This document shows positions 1 through 10,062 of a stretch of DNA of 64,000 bases, in pieces; the stretch's first letter is position 1, and each line of letters starts with the position of its first letter. The stretch comes from Acidisarcina polymorpha (GTDB lineage: Bacteria; Acidobacteriota; Terriglobia; Terriglobales; Acidobacteriaceae). The notes under the pieces were generated by a model that worked only from the letters and a program-made list of their open reading frames with translations, was not told where the DNA came from and searched no databases. The DNA is taken from contig NZ_CP030840.1 of the NCBI RefSeq assembly GCF_003330725.1, forward strand, positions 496,001-560,000, in the 5' to 3' direction. The position numbers were made by a program, and so were the translations under genes.

Positions 1-338
1 GTATGGAGAATGAGGTCGATCTGATATCGGTGAAATAGATGTTCGAGCAGGCGCTCATCGCTAACGTTGCCGGTCACCGGAATTACCTCAACATCGCGAA
101 GCAGCGAAGAGCTGGAAACACTTCGAAAGCTCTGATGGAGCGCACTTTCGGAGACGTCAAGAAGCGCCAGTAGTTCGGGCTGCCCAAGCAACGCCGCCTG
201 CGCCAGACCGGACCCGATTGATCCTCCCGCACCAGTAATCAAAACACGTCGTCCGCCGACAGCCAAAGCAGCAAGCGCCTCATCGACAGCTACCGGAACT
301 CTGCCGAGAAAATCCGCCCACTCCGGTCCTGCCTTCAC
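1..338 (-). CDS. Polysaccharide-biosynthesis nucleotide-sugar enzyme (CapD/FlaA1-like), partial
   Basis: The first 112 or so codons of a gene that runs off the left edge of the window. From a GTG start at 338 the translation reaches a Rossmann dinucleotide-binding motif (VLITGAGGSIGSGLAQ), followed by an LLDVSE segment and VTGNVSDE, the pattern of the short-chain dehydrogenase-type polysaccharide biosynthesis family that dehydrates or epimerises UDP-activated amino sugars. The motif and the acidic residue after the second strand suggest NAD(P) binding in the cytoplasm. The start lies seven bases after the stop of the amidase gene on the same strand, so the two could be co-transcribed. The family is clear from the motif; the exact reaction and substrate cannot be told from this fragment. 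Confidence 0.6.
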   Translation of the reverse strand, partial: MKAGPEWADFLGRVPVAVDEALAALAVGGRRVLITGAGGSIGSGLAQAALLGQPELLALLDVSESALHQSFRSVSSSSLLRDVEVIPVTGNVSDERLLEHLFHRYQIDLILH

Positions 339-345
339 CGAGGTG

Positions 346-1764
346 CTAACCAACCAGCACCGCCATCGGAGGAGCCACGTACCCGAAGTCCTCATCGAGG
401 AGAGTTGCAATTTTTAAGACTGACTCATCTTCATAGGGACGGGCTGCCACCTGAACGCCGATCGGAAGCCCGTCTCCCGACCGGCCAACCGGCACGGAAG
501 CCGCCGGAGCGCCTAGCAAATTGAACCACTGTGTAAAGCGCATTGCGTTGAAATACTCCAATCGCCGGCCCTCGACGATCCACTCCCGTTCCCCATGCCG
601 GAACGCAGGAATGCTCGAGACCGGAGTGATCAGCGCGGCATATGGAGCTAACTCCTCCAGTAACTTCGACCGGACAACATCGCTATCTGTCCAAGCCTCC
701 AGTAACTCGTCCCCGCTGAGGATGGGTTCGCTCCGGGCGGCTTCCAGGAAGTAGCGAAAGGTGCTGCTCAGTTGCTCTTCCCTTCCCCGAATCAGCGGCT
801 CCAGCAGCATTCGCCCGCAGCGAATGAAGAATGCCCACCACAGCCGGCGCGCTGCTTCGAGTGAAGCCGAATGGAAGGTCTCGACGGCAAACCCCCTCGA
901 CTTCAGAGCCCTAGCCGCGGAACGCACGGCCGCGCGAGTCTCCTCGGTCACCGGGACCAGGCCATCATCCTCAAGCACCGCGATCGGTTTAGTCCGAAGT
1001 TCTGCATCTGCCATCTTTCGAAAGACAAGCGGTGTGCCTGCCGGATCGAGAACGTCTCTGCCCGACAATACCTCGAAGAAGAAGCTAACGTCGGTCATCG
1101 TCCTCGCCATCGGCCCGACCGAGCCGAGCAGAGAGAATGGGCCCCCGCCAGGAGGAAGATGTCCCCGGCTTGGCAAGCGTCCCGGAGTCGGCTTGAACGA
1201 ACAGATGCCGGTGAAGTGGGCAGGTAGGCGCACCGAGCCGCCGCTATCGCTGCCGATACCCCCGGCCGATAGACCGGACGCAATGGCAGCCGCTTCCCCG
1301 CCGCTCGAGCCTCCAGCCGAATGAGCAAGGTTCCAGGGATTCGCCGTCTTCCCGTAGAGCAGGTTGTCGGTCTCGTAGGCCATCAGGAATTCAGAGCAAT
1401 TGGTCGTTCCTAAAATCGTTGCACCGGCGGCTTTCATGCGTTGCACGACCACCGCGTCCTCGGTTGCGACCGAACCCTGGTTGAGCAAGCTCCCCAACTC
1501 ACATCGATAGCCTGAGGTCGCAATCGAGGCCTTCACGGTCATCGGCAATCCCAGCAGAGGAGTGGCGGCGCCGGCAATTCGGCTGTCCGCATCCTTTGCG
1601 GCCAGCAGGAGTCGTTCAGGGTCAAAGTGGGAAAAAGCATGGAGCGAAGGATCCAGACGCTCAATCTCGCGAATGTGCTCCCCGGCGAGCTCCACTGCCG
1701 AAAGACTGCGCTGGCGCAACATTCGGAGAAGTTCTAAAGCAGGCTTAATTGTTAGTTCGCTCAA
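346..1764 (-). CDS. Amidase-signature family hydrolase
   Basis: A 472-residue amidase-signature enzyme. The Ser-cisSer-Lys triad is visible: Lys78 in the LPMTVKAS segment, Ser153/154 in GGSSGG, and Ser177 in GSDSGGSVR, followed by LPAHFTGICSFKPTPGR, the strongly conserved block of GatA, AtzF and related amidohydrolases. The length fits the family. There is no GatB or GatC nearby, and the signature diverges from GatA, so a stand-alone amide hydrolase is more likely than a glutamyl-tRNA amidotransferase subunit. The start is a TTG at 1764 preceded by an AAGGA ribosome-binding site. No signal peptide is seen, so it should act in the cytoplasm. The substrate is unknown. Confidence 0.85.
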   Translation of the reverse strand: MSELTIKPALELLRMLRQRSLSAVELAGEHIREIERLDPSLHAFSHFDPERLLLAAKDADSRIAGAATPLLGLPMTVKASIATSGYRCELGSLLNQGSVATEDAVVVQRMKAAGATILGTTNCSEFLMAYETDNLLYGKTANPWNLAHSAGGSSGGEAAAIASGLSAGGIGSDSGGSVRLPAHFTGICSFKPTPGRLPSRGHLPPGGGPFSLLGSVGPMARTMTDVSFFFEVLSGRDVLDPAGTPLVFRKMADAELRTKPIAVLEDDGLVPVTEETRAAVRSAARALKSRGFAVETFHSASLEAARRLWWAFFIRCGRMLLEPLIRGREEQLSSTFRYFLEAARSEPILSGDELLEAWTDSDVVRSKLLEELAPYAALITPVSSIPAFRHGEREWIVEGRRLEYFNAMRFTQWFNLLGAPAASVPVGRSGDGLPIGVQVAARPYEDESVLKIATLLDEDFGYVAPPMAVLVG

Positions 1765-1921
1765 AAGTTCCTTCTAGGCCGCTGGCGCTTCGCTTGTGAC
1801 TGCTGTCATTCGACATTTACATTACAAGGGTACAAGCCGGCGGGATTTGTCGGAATACGTCCAACAAGATGCAGCCACGAAATCTGCAGTGCGATCGCAG
1901 GGGCGAAAGAAAGCTTATCCG

Positions 1922-4900
1922 ATGACAGCAGTACGCAAAACCTGGCTGCGAGTGAAGGCCAGCGCTGTTTCCGATTTGATCGCGCTTCGATTTTCAGAGT
2001 TAGCGAGTTCTCGCATGCTTCGGTCCGCATGGCGGTTCATGGTGATCCTGGCGGCCGGTTCGTTCCTGGGGGCTCTTCCGGCGCGATCGGCTGATGTAGC
2101 GCCAAACCTGAAAGAAGTTGCCCGTCCTAACAATCTCGGCGTGGCTTATATGAACCAGCAGCGCGGCGAGGATGCGCTCGCGCAGTTCAAGCTGGCCATC
2201 GCCGCCGACAAATCTCTCGCCATCCCTCACCTCAATGCCGGGATCGTCTTACTCATCCTGCAACGGCTCAGCGATTCGAAGCAGGAGCTCGACCAGGCGG
2301 CCAAGCTCGACCCACAGAATCCTCGTGTCTGGTACAACCTCGGTCTCCTCGAACGGGCACAAAGCAACTGCGAAGGCAGCATCCATGCCTTTGAAGAAGT
2401 AGTTAAGCTCGATCCTTCTTCGGCAGATGCGCACTATTTTCTGGGATCCTGCTATCTCGAAAAACAGCAATTTGCCAAGGCCGCCGACGAATACCGCGAG
2501 GCCATCCGTCTGAACCCGATGCATCCGTCGGCGGAGTTCGGTCTTGCCCGCGCCTTACAGCGTTCCGGCAATCCGACAGAAGCCCGCGTCCACCTAGCCC
2601 GTTTCGAGCACATCACCCACCAGAAGCTCGGGCCGGTGATGGCGCCGACCTATGGCGATCAGGGCGCATACTCGCTCGCGGAGGAGATCAAGTCCGCATC
2701 GCCGCCGGTCGGGCCGATGATACCGATTACGTTCGCAAGCGTTTCATTGCCCCCCTTCGCGGGCGCTGCGACTACCCCAAGTTCTGCGGCTGCTTCGAAC
2801 AGCAGCTTAGGCGGCGGTATGTGCATGATCGATCTTGAGGAACACGGCAAGCCTGATCTGCTCGTCATGGGTGAAGGGGAAAGCGCAATCGGCTACTATC
2901 ACTCTCAGCAGAATGGCGGCTTCGAACTCGGCTCCGCCAAGAAGCTTGGCCTTACTGCCTCAGGGCACGCGATCGCCTGCGCGGTTGGAGACTTCGACAA
3001 CGATACGCATCCCGATTTAGCCATCGCGATGAGCGATCGTGTGATTCTCTACCGAAATATGGGCGACGGCACCTTCTCCGATGTCACTGCCAAGAGCGGC
3101 ATCACCCAGTGGAACACCCCAGCCGGACTCACGTTTATCGACTTCGACCATGATGGCGATGTCGACTTGTTCATTACCGGCTCACCACGCGAAGGGACTC
3201 CATCGCCCACCTCGAACGTGCTTTGGAGAAACAATGGCAACCAGACGTTCACCGAGTGGACGACTCCGACCGCGCTCAATGGCAAGGGACACACCGTCTC
3301 GGCGATCCTCTCCGATCTGAACAACGATCGTGCTGTTGACTTCGCCGTCGCCGGCGATCAGGGGGTCAGCCTCTATTTCAATCCGCGGGAAGGGAACTTT
3401 CTCGAGCAGCCGCTCTATCCTCAAGGCGATCTTCCGCCGGCCCTGGGTCTCACTGTCCTCGACTTCAACAAGGACGGCTGGATGGATATTGCCGTGACTC
3501 ATGATGGATCCCCCGGGATCACTCTCTGGAAGAACATCGATGGCAAAAGGTTCGAACGGGTGCCGCTGCCGTTGGCCGACGTCCAGCGCGGCTGGGGCGT
3601 CTCCCCCATTGATGTGGATAACGACGGCTGGATCGATCTGGCCGTGATCGTCGAGACGTCTTCGGGAAGCGCGCTGCGGGTCCTCAGGAACAAAGGGAAC
3701 GGCAGCTTCGAGGATGTCACCGCCGCCTTAGGCCTCAACAAACCGCTGCCCACCTCCGCGCGCTCGGTCGAGGCGCTCGACGTAGACGGCGATGGCGACG
3801 CCGATTTGCTAATCTCTTCGCTGGACGGCCCGCCGGCGCTGCTGCGCAATGATGGCGGTAATCGCAATCATTCCGTGCTCATCCATCTTGAGGGCAATGC
3901 CGACAACAAGACCGCGCTGGGTACCAAGCTCGAGGTCTTCGCAGGCGGCCTTTGGCAGAAATGGGAAGTCCCGGGCGCCAGCGGGTTTCTCAGCCAGGGA
4001 CCTACCAGCATTCTTGCCGGACTCGGCGACTGGGATCAGCCGGTCATTGTCCGTCTCCTATGGCCGACGGGCGTCCCTCAGGATGAGTTGAATGTCGCCG
4101 CCAAAGGCGTGGACAGCATCAAGGAACTCGATCGGCGCGGTAGCTCCTGTCCCGTTGTTTTCGCCTGGAATGGTGACCGGTACGAGTTCATCACTGACAC
4201 GATCGGGGCGGCCGTCATCGGTCATTGGGTCTCTCCCTACTCACGAAACATTCCTGACCCCGATGAATGGATCAAGATCGATGGCTCCCAGCTCCAGTCG
4301 AAAAATGGCTATCTGAGCCTACGAATGGGGGAGCCGATGGAGGAGGTCAATTTCGTCGACCAGGCTAGGCTAGTGGCCGTCGATCATCCCGCTAACTCGA
4401 AAGTCTTCCCCAACGAGCGCTTCAAGAACGATCCTCCGTTCGCTGAGCGGAAGACCATCTTCACCGCGGAAAGTCATCCCGCCGCGGGAGCATGGGATAG
4501 CAATGGCAACGACGTTCTGGCGACCCTCACCAAGCTCGACCATCAGTATGTGCGCGACTTCACCAACCTTCCCTATGCTGGTTTCGCCAACCCTCACCAG
4601 TTGACCCTCGACCTCGGACCATGGTCGGCCGATAAGCCGCTTCGGCTGCTGATGCACGGCTTCATTGAATACTTCAGCGCGACTTCTCTCTACTCCGCAT
4701 GGCAGGCAGGAATTGGACCTATCTCCCCTTACGTCGAGGCGCAAATGCCTGATGGCAGCTGGAAGCGGATCATCGAGGATATGGGCTTCCCTGCCGGCCT
4801 GCCGCGCACCATTGTCACGGATCTCACCGGCCATCTGCCCGCCGGAGCTACCCGCATTCGCATCACTACCAATCTTCAGATCTATTGGGACCAGGTGCTG

Positions 4901-5506
4901 ATCTCGAATGAATCAGAGCCGGTCGGGTCGATGCGCGAAACAGAGATCCCGCTTGCCTCTGCATCTCTCGGTTTCCGCGGCTATCCCCGGCAGATCGACG
5001 GCGCGACCCCTGGCGATCTGACTTACCACTACGACGAAGCCAGCGCCACTGGTCCGTTCGTCCGGCAGCGCGGCCCCTACACTCACTACGGGGACGTCAC
5101 GCCGCTGCTCACCGCCATCGATGACCGCTTCGTCATCTTCGGCAGCGGAGAAGACATGGATCTGGAATTCGACAGCGCATCGCTTCCGGCGCTTCCCGCC
5201 GGTTGGACGAGAGATTACTTCTTCTACGCCAACGGCTATGTGAAAGACATGGATTACTACGAGGCCATGCCCTTTACGGTCGCGGCGATGCCCTTCCACG
5301 CGATGAGCGGATATCCGTACTCTGCCAAAGAGCATTTTCCGGATGATGAACAATCAGTCGGCTATCGACTCGATTGGAACGACCGCTTCGAGACCGGGGC
5401 AAATTCACCGAGCTACCGCTTCGAATACCTGCCTCGCCATGAGCTTCCACTCACACCGCACTGGTCACCAGTAAGAGAAGAGCCGGCGCGTAGCGGCAGC
5501 CGTTAG
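1922..5506 (+). CDS. Secreted TPR and FG-GAP/VCBS repeat protein with ASPIC/UnbV-like region
   Basis: A protein of about 1194 residues. A hydrophobic export signal (FMVILAAGSFLGALPARSA) precedes four or more TPR units (repeats with LDPQNPRVWYNLG and LDPSSADAHYFLG patterns). These are followed by at least six FG-GAP/VCBS repeats with Ca-binding D-x-D-x-D-G loops (DFDNDTHPD, DFDHDGDVD, DLNNDRAVD, DFNKDGWMD, DVDNDGWID, DVDGDGDAD), then an ASPIC/UnbV-type segment. Such CRTAC1-like proteins are common and amplified in Acidobacteriota; they are thought to be cell-surface or periplasmic binding or scaffold proteins, with no known reaction. The start is uncertain: ATG 2015 would put the signal peptide at the very N-terminus, ATG 1922 adds 31 residues, and GTG 1796 is possible. 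It converges with the next gene, with only two bases between stops. Confidence 0.8.
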   Translation: MTAVRKTWLRVKASAVSDLIALRFSELASSRMLRSAWRFMVILAAGSFLGALPARSADVAPNLKEVARPNNLGVAYMNQQRGEDALAQFKLAIAADKSLAIPHLNAGIVLLILQRLSDSKQELDQAAKLDPQNPRVWYNLGLLERAQSNCEGSIHAFEEVVKLDPSSADAHYFLGSCYLEKQQFAKAADEYREAIRLNPMHPSAEFGLARALQRSGNPTEARVHLARFEHITHQKLGPVMAPTYGDQGAYSLAEEIKSASPPVGPMIPITFASVSLPPFAGAATTPSSAAASNSSLGGGMCMIDLEEHGKPDLLVMGEGESAIGYYHSQQNGGFELGSAKKLGLTASGHAIACAVGDFDNDTHPDLAIAMSDRVILYRNMGDGTFSDVTAKSGITQWNTPAGLTFIDFDHDGDVDLFITGSPREGTPSPTSNVLWRNNGNQTFTEWTTPTALNGKGHTVSAILSDLNNDRAVDFAVAGDQGVSLYFNPREGNFLEQPLYPQGDLPPALGLTVLDFNKDGWMDIAVTHDGSPGITLWKNIDGKRFERVPLPLADVQRGWGVSPIDVDNDGWIDLAVIVETSSGSALRVLRNKGNGSFEDVTAALGLNKPLPTSARSVEALDVDGDGDADLLISSLDGPPALLRNDGGNRNHSVLIHLEGNADNKTALGTKLEVFAGGLWQKWEVPGASGFLSQGPTSILAGLGDWDQPVIVRLLWPTGVPQDELNVAAKGVDSIKELDRRGSSCPVVFAWNGDRYEFITDTIGAAVIGHWVSPYSRNIPDPDEWIKIDGSQLQSKNGYLSLRMGEPMEEVNFVDQARLVAVDHPANSKVFPNERFKNDPPFAERKTIFTAESHPAAGAWDSNGNDVLATLTKLDHQYVRDFTNLPYAGFANPHQLTLDLGPWSADKPLRLLMHGFIEYFSATSLYSAWQAGIGPISPYVEAQMPDGSWKRIIEDMGFPAGLPRTIVTDLTGHLPAGATRIRITTNLQIYWDQVLISNESEPVGSMRETEIPLASASLGFRGYPRQIDGATPGDLTYHYDEASATGPFVRQRGPYTHYGDVTPLLTAIDDRFVIFGSGEDMDLEFDSASLPALPAGWTRDYFFYANGYVKDMDYYEAMPFTVAAMPFHAMSGYPYSAKEHFPDDEQSVGYRLDWNDRFETGANSPSYRFEYLPRHELPLTPHWSPVREEPARSGSR

Positions 5507-5508
5507 CT

Positions 5509-7176
5509 CTAGAAGGTGGCTTCGAACACCCGAAACCTCCGCTCTAATTCAAACTGCTGCTGTGCCTTTTCACTGCCCTTCAGGAACTCCGCGCATTTAC
5601 CGGCTGGCTCGTCTTTGCCCAACTGTCCGGCGCAGACGGCCACCGGGCGCGCGAAGTCATCGCCGATCTTGGCCGCTTGCCAGAGGCTTTCGCCGGGGAG
5701 GAAGTTGTGTTCGAGGCCGGTGCGAACCAAGTCCTTCAGTTCGGGATAGGTAAAGTGGTAGGTGTCGACGGCGCGGACATATTCGTGGGTGAGGTCAATG
5801 CGGGAGACGCCTTCGTCGTCGGTTGAGAGCGCGACGGGAACATGATACTTGCGGTAGATCGGTAACGGATGATCGCCACCCTTCACGTTGAGGATGACGT
5901 CGTTGCTAGTGAGATTGATCTCAACCATCACCTTCTTTGCGGCCATCTCCTGGAGCAGGTTGTAGGGCTTGTCCTCGTCCATCACATCGACGCCATGGCC
6001 GATGCGCTCGGCGCTGCCGATCTCGACGGCTTCGCGGATGTGGAACTTCAGACCCTCGGGCGGAACCAGCCCAAGCGCGATTTCTCCGGCGTGGAGAGTG
6101 ATGTGAACCTTGGGATAGATCGCATGCAGAGCCTCGATCATCTGCATGTGCAGGTGGTAGTCGGTCATGGCGACGTAAGAGTCTTCCGGTTGAACCAGGT
6201 TCAGACCGACGATTCGCGGATCGGCCGAGGCTAGTTCAAAGCCAAGTAGAATCTGCGCGAAAACGCTGTCGGGGGTCATCGCGCGCAGCACCTGGTCGAG
6301 GTAGCGGATCTGGACCGTACAGGCTGGTCTGGCTTCGGCTGTGCCGCAGCCTTCGAGTTCCCTGCGCTCGGCCTCCGCCTTATCAAATTCGGCGCGAATC
6401 GCCGGGATTGCGTCGCGAAATCCGCCGTCGAGCAGCAGCTGGCGGTACTCCGCGAAGTCCGCATGGTAGCCGACCTTTTCGGCGAGGTCGGCCTCCTGCT
6501 TCCATTGCGAAGGGGTATGCATAATCTCGAGATACTGCTCATTCTGCGCGGCGGCGCGGGTAGCGACCTCATCAAGCCAAAGGCCGACGTGATGGCCAGC
6601 CGGATCAAAGCGTTCGAAGGTATCGAAAAACTGATCGTGGCCGGATTTCCCGGAGACGGGAATGAACGTCCGCATCGAGAATGAATCGATCAGCTCGTCG
6701 TAGAGGTGCTGGTCTTTGGTCACCGAATCAGCCCTCACCCTGCCCTCGCCGCAGACGGGCTGGGGTGGGATGCTGCGCGTCTGGGCCATCGCTTTCACGA
6801 AAGCTAGAGACGCGGAATCGACGCACAAGCCATCTTTGGCGGCGGCACTGATGAACGACTCGGCGTAGACTGCTCCGGTCAGATGCATGTGCAGATCGGC
6901 GCCTTTTGGCATCGCATAGAGGAAGCCGCGCAGCGCGGCCGGTCCGGTCTTGGCGGCTTCGTCAAGGGCGCGAGCGGCGCGAACCTCGGGATTGGCGGGC
7001 GGAGCGGCTTTTGCTGCATGGACAAAACCGGGATTGAGGATCGAAAAAAGTGCGGATATAGCCGAAACAACAGTTACCGTTCGGCCTCGCTGAAGCCAGG
7101 CAAATCCGAGCTGAGGCGCTCGCCCAGGATGGCGGGTTTGATGAATTCGCCGGAATTGATAATGATTCAGTAACAT
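5509..7176 (-). CDS. Secreted adenosine deaminase-like metallohydrolase (ADGF type)
   Basis: A 555-residue member of the adenosine deaminase/AMP deaminase metal-dependent hydrolase superfamily. It carries PKGADLHMHLTGA (the HxH metal ligands), THAGE-like HAGE, RIGHGVDV and LSTDDEG, which are the zinc-binding and catalytic elements of adenosine deaminases. The long N-terminus with a hydrophobic export segment (VTVVSAISALFSILNPGFVHA) and the 200-residue insert before the core resemble the extracellular adenosine deaminase growth factor branch, so it probably deaminates nucleosides outside the cytoplasm. The chosen start is ATG 7176, because the longer reading would overlap the divergent glycoside hydrolase gene. 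Adenosine as substrate is inferred from family only. Confidence 0.82.
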   Translation of the reverse strand: MLLNHYQFRRIHQTRHPGRAPQLGFAWLQRGRTVTVVSAISALFSILNPGFVHAAKAAPPANPEVRAARALDEAAKTGPAALRGFLYAMPKGADLHMHLTGAVYAESFISAAAKDGLCVDSASLAFVKAMAQTRSIPPQPVCGEGRVRADSVTKDQHLYDELIDSFSMRTFIPVSGKSGHDQFFDTFERFDPAGHHVGLWLDEVATRAAAQNEQYLEIMHTPSQWKQEADLAEKVGYHADFAEYRQLLLDGGFRDAIPAIRAEFDKAEAERRELEGCGTAEARPACTVQIRYLDQVLRAMTPDSVFAQILLGFELASADPRIVGLNLVQPEDSYVAMTDYHLHMQMIEALHAIYPKVHITLHAGEIALGLVPPEGLKFHIREAVEIGSAERIGHGVDVMDEDKPYNLLQEMAAKKVMVEINLTSNDVILNVKGGDHPLPIYRKYHVPVALSTDDEGVSRIDLTHEYVRAVDTYHFTYPELKDLVRTGLEHNFLPGESLWQAAKIGDDFARPVAVCAGQLGKDEPAGKCAEFLKGSEKAQQQFELERRFRVFEATF

Positions 7177-7201
7177 AATGCCCCGTGAGGTTTTGTTGAG
7201 A

Positions 7202-9790
7202 ATGCAGTTTCTTCGCTTTGGGATAAGTGTATGGCATGGGATGAAATATGCAGCAATGTTGCTTGCCTTAACGACGTTGATCGTCAGTGCTGAGGCGTTA
7301 GCGCAACCGCAGCATGGTGAGCTGGACTGGTTGAAGCCGCTGCCGCAGTTCCCGCTCGCATCGAGCGGCCTGAACATCCATCAACATGCCGAATCTGGCA
7401 AGCCTTTCACAGTTGCCGGCCAGTGTGGCGCCTTCATGGGCGAGCAGAATGGCAGCTTCGAGGCGTGGATCTTTCCGGTGAAGCTGCTCAGCCATTTTAC
7501 GATTGCGGCGTCGGTTGAAGGCTATCCGGTGCCCATCGACTTGAATGCCGATGCTGCCGAGATCGACGTCGCTCCCGACCACACGACGATCACCTATTCG
7601 CATATTGCATTTACAGTGCGGGAGATCCTCTTTGCCACCCGCTGCACCAGCGCCGCTGATGCGGGGGCGGGGGTGATTGCGCTCTTTCAGATCGATGCAG
7701 TGCGTCCGGTAACGCTGACTTTTTCCTTTACGCCGGAGGTCCGCCGGATGTGGCCTGCACCCAACTATGGGCCGCCTTCCCCAGAATGGGTAGGCACCGC
7801 AACCAGCGGCTACTACCTGCTGCACGAAGACTTCCCTGACTTGGCTGGTGCGATCGCAATGCCGGGAACACGCCCCGGCATCCTCGCGCCGTTTCAGGAG
7901 AAACCAAAGACTTATCCGCTGCAATTGATCCTGGATTTCGATCCGAAACGCGATGCCGGGAAATATTTTCCGCTGACTATGGCAATCGGCACGACTTCTC
8001 AGACTGCCAACAAGGCGGCGCTCGCCGAGCGGCTCGCCAGGTTGAATACTGACGCAAAACAGCTTTACTCGAAAACGGCGGACTATTACGCCCACTTCTT
8101 CGACAAGAAGCTGACAGTGGAAACCCCCGACAAACTACTTGATGAAGCGCTCAAGTGGGCAGAGATCTCCATCGACCAGGTGCAAGTGCGGCATGGCGAT
8201 GAAGTCGGATTGGTCGCTGGATTTTATTCTTCCGGAGACTCAGCACGGCCGGGGTTCGGCTGGTATTTCGGCCGTGACACGCTCTATACGCTTTATGCGG
8301 TCAACAGCTATGGAGATTTCGCGCTGACACGGGAGGCGCTCGATTTTCTCCTCAAGCGACAGCGAGAGGATGGCAAGATGCCGCATGAGTGGTCGCAGAC
8401 CGCGGACCTGGTGGATTGGAAGCGTTTCCCGTACGAATACGCCGCCGCTGACGCAACACCGCTGTTCCTCATGGCGATGGAGGATTATGTCGATGCCAGC
8501 GGAGATGTCGACTATCTGCGCAAGAACTGGCCGGCGATCCAGAAAGCATGGGACTTTGAACGGACTCATGATTCCGATGGCGACGGCATCTACGACAATT
8601 CTCAGGGCACGGGATGGGTGGAGAACTGGGACCCGTTTCCGATGCCTCACCAGGAGATCTACCTTGCCGCCCTGGACCAGCAGGCGAGCGGCGCGATGAG
8701 CCGAATGAGCAAGAAGCTTGGAGACAGCTCGATCGCGCAGGCGGCAGAAGCCCGTGCTGCTTCGGTGGCGGCAAAGATCGAGCAGGAATATGCGGGCAGC
8801 ATGTATGCCTTCAGCTACAACGGCAATGGCTCGCTCGACAAGACGGCAAGCCTCTATCCGGCCATCGCGTGGTGGGATGGACATTACGCTCTGAAACAGC
8901 CGGACGCGATGTTCCGACGGTGGGATTCTCACGAATTCTCAACCGACTGGGGCACCCGCGACGTCGGCGAACATGAGCAAATTTATGATCCGATTAGCTA
9001 CCACCAAGGCTCGGTGTGGCCGCTGTTCACGGGCTGGGCATCGATCGCCGAATACCGCACCGGCCGGCCGCTCTCCGGCTACGCACACTTGATGCAGAAT
9101 GCCGAGCTCACCTGGCAACAGGACCTCGGCGCCGTCACCGAGCTACTCTCCGGGGCCTACTTCGTGCCGTTTGGACGCAGCACATCGCACCAGATGTGGT
9201 CTTCGGCTATGGTCATTATCCCGTCGGTTCGGGGACTTTTTGGCATCACTCGTGACGCTGATGACAAGCGGCTCATCGTCGATCCGCGCTTGCCCGCAGA
9301 ATGGACCGATGCCACTCTGCGCAACCTCGCCGTCGGGACGCAGTTGGTGGATCTTAGGTTGAAGCGGCAAGGTGATTCGCTAGTCGTCAGCATGAGCCAG
9401 TCTTCTCCGCAGATCCTGCTGGAATCGAAAGCAGGAGTGAAGGCAATTGCGAAAGCTGGAGGCGCGGCCGAGTTAAAAATTGCTCTGCCTGCGGTCGAAG
9501 TTGGAATTCCCGCCGGGCTGCCGCTGCCCGGCTCTGTGACCTCGCAACTCAAAGTGCTGAGCGAGAGCTACGGGACGCGCTCGCTCACGCTCGAGTTGGA
9601 AGCGCAGGCGGGCTCAAGCTTCGATCTGCCGCTTCGGCTCAACGCGAAGACTGCAAAAGCCGCCGCCGAACCCCGTGCGGAGAGAGCGACCATCCTGGCG
9701 AATCCAGACAGCTCAGAGTTGCGAAGCCTGCATATCGTCTTTCCTTCCGGCGAGGGTTACCAGCAGGCGACCGTGCGCCTCAGTTGGTAA
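7202..9790 (+). CDS. Secreted GDE-type (alpha/alpha)6 glycoside hydrolase
   Basis: About 862 residues. After a signal peptide (MKYAAMLLALTTLIVSAEALA region) comes a beta-rich N-terminal domain of about 250 residues and then an (alpha/alpha)6 barrel with GYFGRD-like FGWYFGRDTLYTLYA, LLKRQREDGKMPHEW, DGIYDNSQGTGWVENW and YHQGSVWPLFTGWASIAEYR, the pattern of glycogen-debranching amylo-alpha-1,6-glucosidase-type catalytic domains. The C-terminus holds a beta-sandwich. The enzyme probably works in the periplasm or outside on oligosaccharides; true specificity cannot be read. ATG 7202 follows a GAGG; ATG 7241 would place the signal peptide directly at the N-terminus. Its promoter must lie in or near the start of the divergent deaminase gene, because the two 5' ends are only 25 bases apart. 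Confidence 0.75.
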   Translation: MQFLRFGISVWHGMKYAAMLLALTTLIVSAEALAQPQHGELDWLKPLPQFPLASSGLNIHQHAESGKPFTVAGQCGAFMGEQNGSFEAWIFPVKLLSHFTIAASVEGYPVPIDLNADAAEIDVAPDHTTITYSHIAFTVREILFATRCTSAADAGAGVIALFQIDAVRPVTLTFSFTPEVRRMWPAPNYGPPSPEWVGTATSGYYLLHEDFPDLAGAIAMPGTRPGILAPFQEKPKTYPLQLILDFDPKRDAGKYFPLTMAIGTTSQTANKAALAERLARLNTDAKQLYSKTADYYAHFFDKKLTVETPDKLLDEALKWAEISIDQVQVRHGDEVGLVAGFYSSGDSARPGFGWYFGRDTLYTLYAVNSYGDFALTREALDFLLKRQREDGKMPHEWSQTADLVDWKRFPYEYAAADATPLFLMAMEDYVDASGDVDYLRKNWPAIQKAWDFERTHDSDGDGIYDNSQGTGWVENWDPFPMPHQEIYLAALDQQASGAMSRMSKKLGDSSIAQAAEARAASVAAKIEQEYAGSMYAFSYNGNGSLDKTASLYPAIAWWDGHYALKQPDAMFRRWDSHEFSTDWGTRDVGEHEQIYDPISYHQGSVWPLFTGWASIAEYRTGRPLSGYAHLMQNAELTWQQDLGAVTELLSGAYFVPFGRSTSHQMWSSAMVIIPSVRGLFGITRDADDKRLIVDPRLPAEWTDATLRNLAVGTQLVDLRLKRQGDSLVVSMSQSSPQILLESKAGVKAIAKAGGAAELKIALPAVEVGIPAGLPLPGSVTSQLKVLSESYGTRSLTLELEAQAGSSFDLPLRLNAKTAKAAAEPRAERATILANPDSSELRSLHIVFPSGEGYQQATVRLSW

Positions 9791-9916
9791 TTACGAGGAT
9801 TGAAAGAGGCAGTTTGGCGCATGCCGTTCCGGTTGCTATACTTCATAAGGCGGCCGGTTTTGGCGTCTTCATGGAGTGGTCTCCCGGCCGTTCCCCAGCA
9901 TTCCTTGGATTCCCAA

Positions 9917-9991
9917 GGCCAGATAGCTCAGTGGTAGAGCGCGGCCCTGAAAAGGCCGGCGTCGGCGGTTCGATCCCGTCTCTGGCCACCA
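9917..9991 (+). tRNA. tRNA-Phe (GAA)
   Basis: A full cloverleaf can be folded by hand: acceptor stem GGCCAGA/TCTGGCC, D stem GCTC/GAGC, anticodon stem CGGCC/GGCCG around loop CTGAAAA with anticodon GAA, T arm with loop TTCGATC, and an encoded 3' ACCA. It is 75 nt long. It is the likely integration target of the element whose integrase ends 72 bases downstream. Confidence 0.95.
9961..9991 (+). other. Candidate attachment site (tRNA-Phe 3' end)
   Basis: The T arm and acceptor end of tRNA-Phe directly border the integrase gene, whose 3' end points at the tRNA. Tyrosine integrases of ICEs commonly recombine at this part of a tRNA gene and restore it. No second copy of this sequence was seen up to base 64000, so the partner site is outside the window or too degenerate to spot. 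The exact crossover is unknown. Confidence 0.45.
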
Positions 9992-10062
9992 CATTCTAAA
10001 GCACTTAGTGGCAACCAAAGAGTTAATGTTTTAGCCCGACGTACAAATAGCGTACATCTCGG

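Noticed and set aside
761-1324. Long open frames on the plus strand opposite the amidase gene.
   Set aside because: They are antisense shadows of a clear amidase-signature gene with all catalytic residues; the same holds for the long frames opposite alkB, virB4 and the other large genes.
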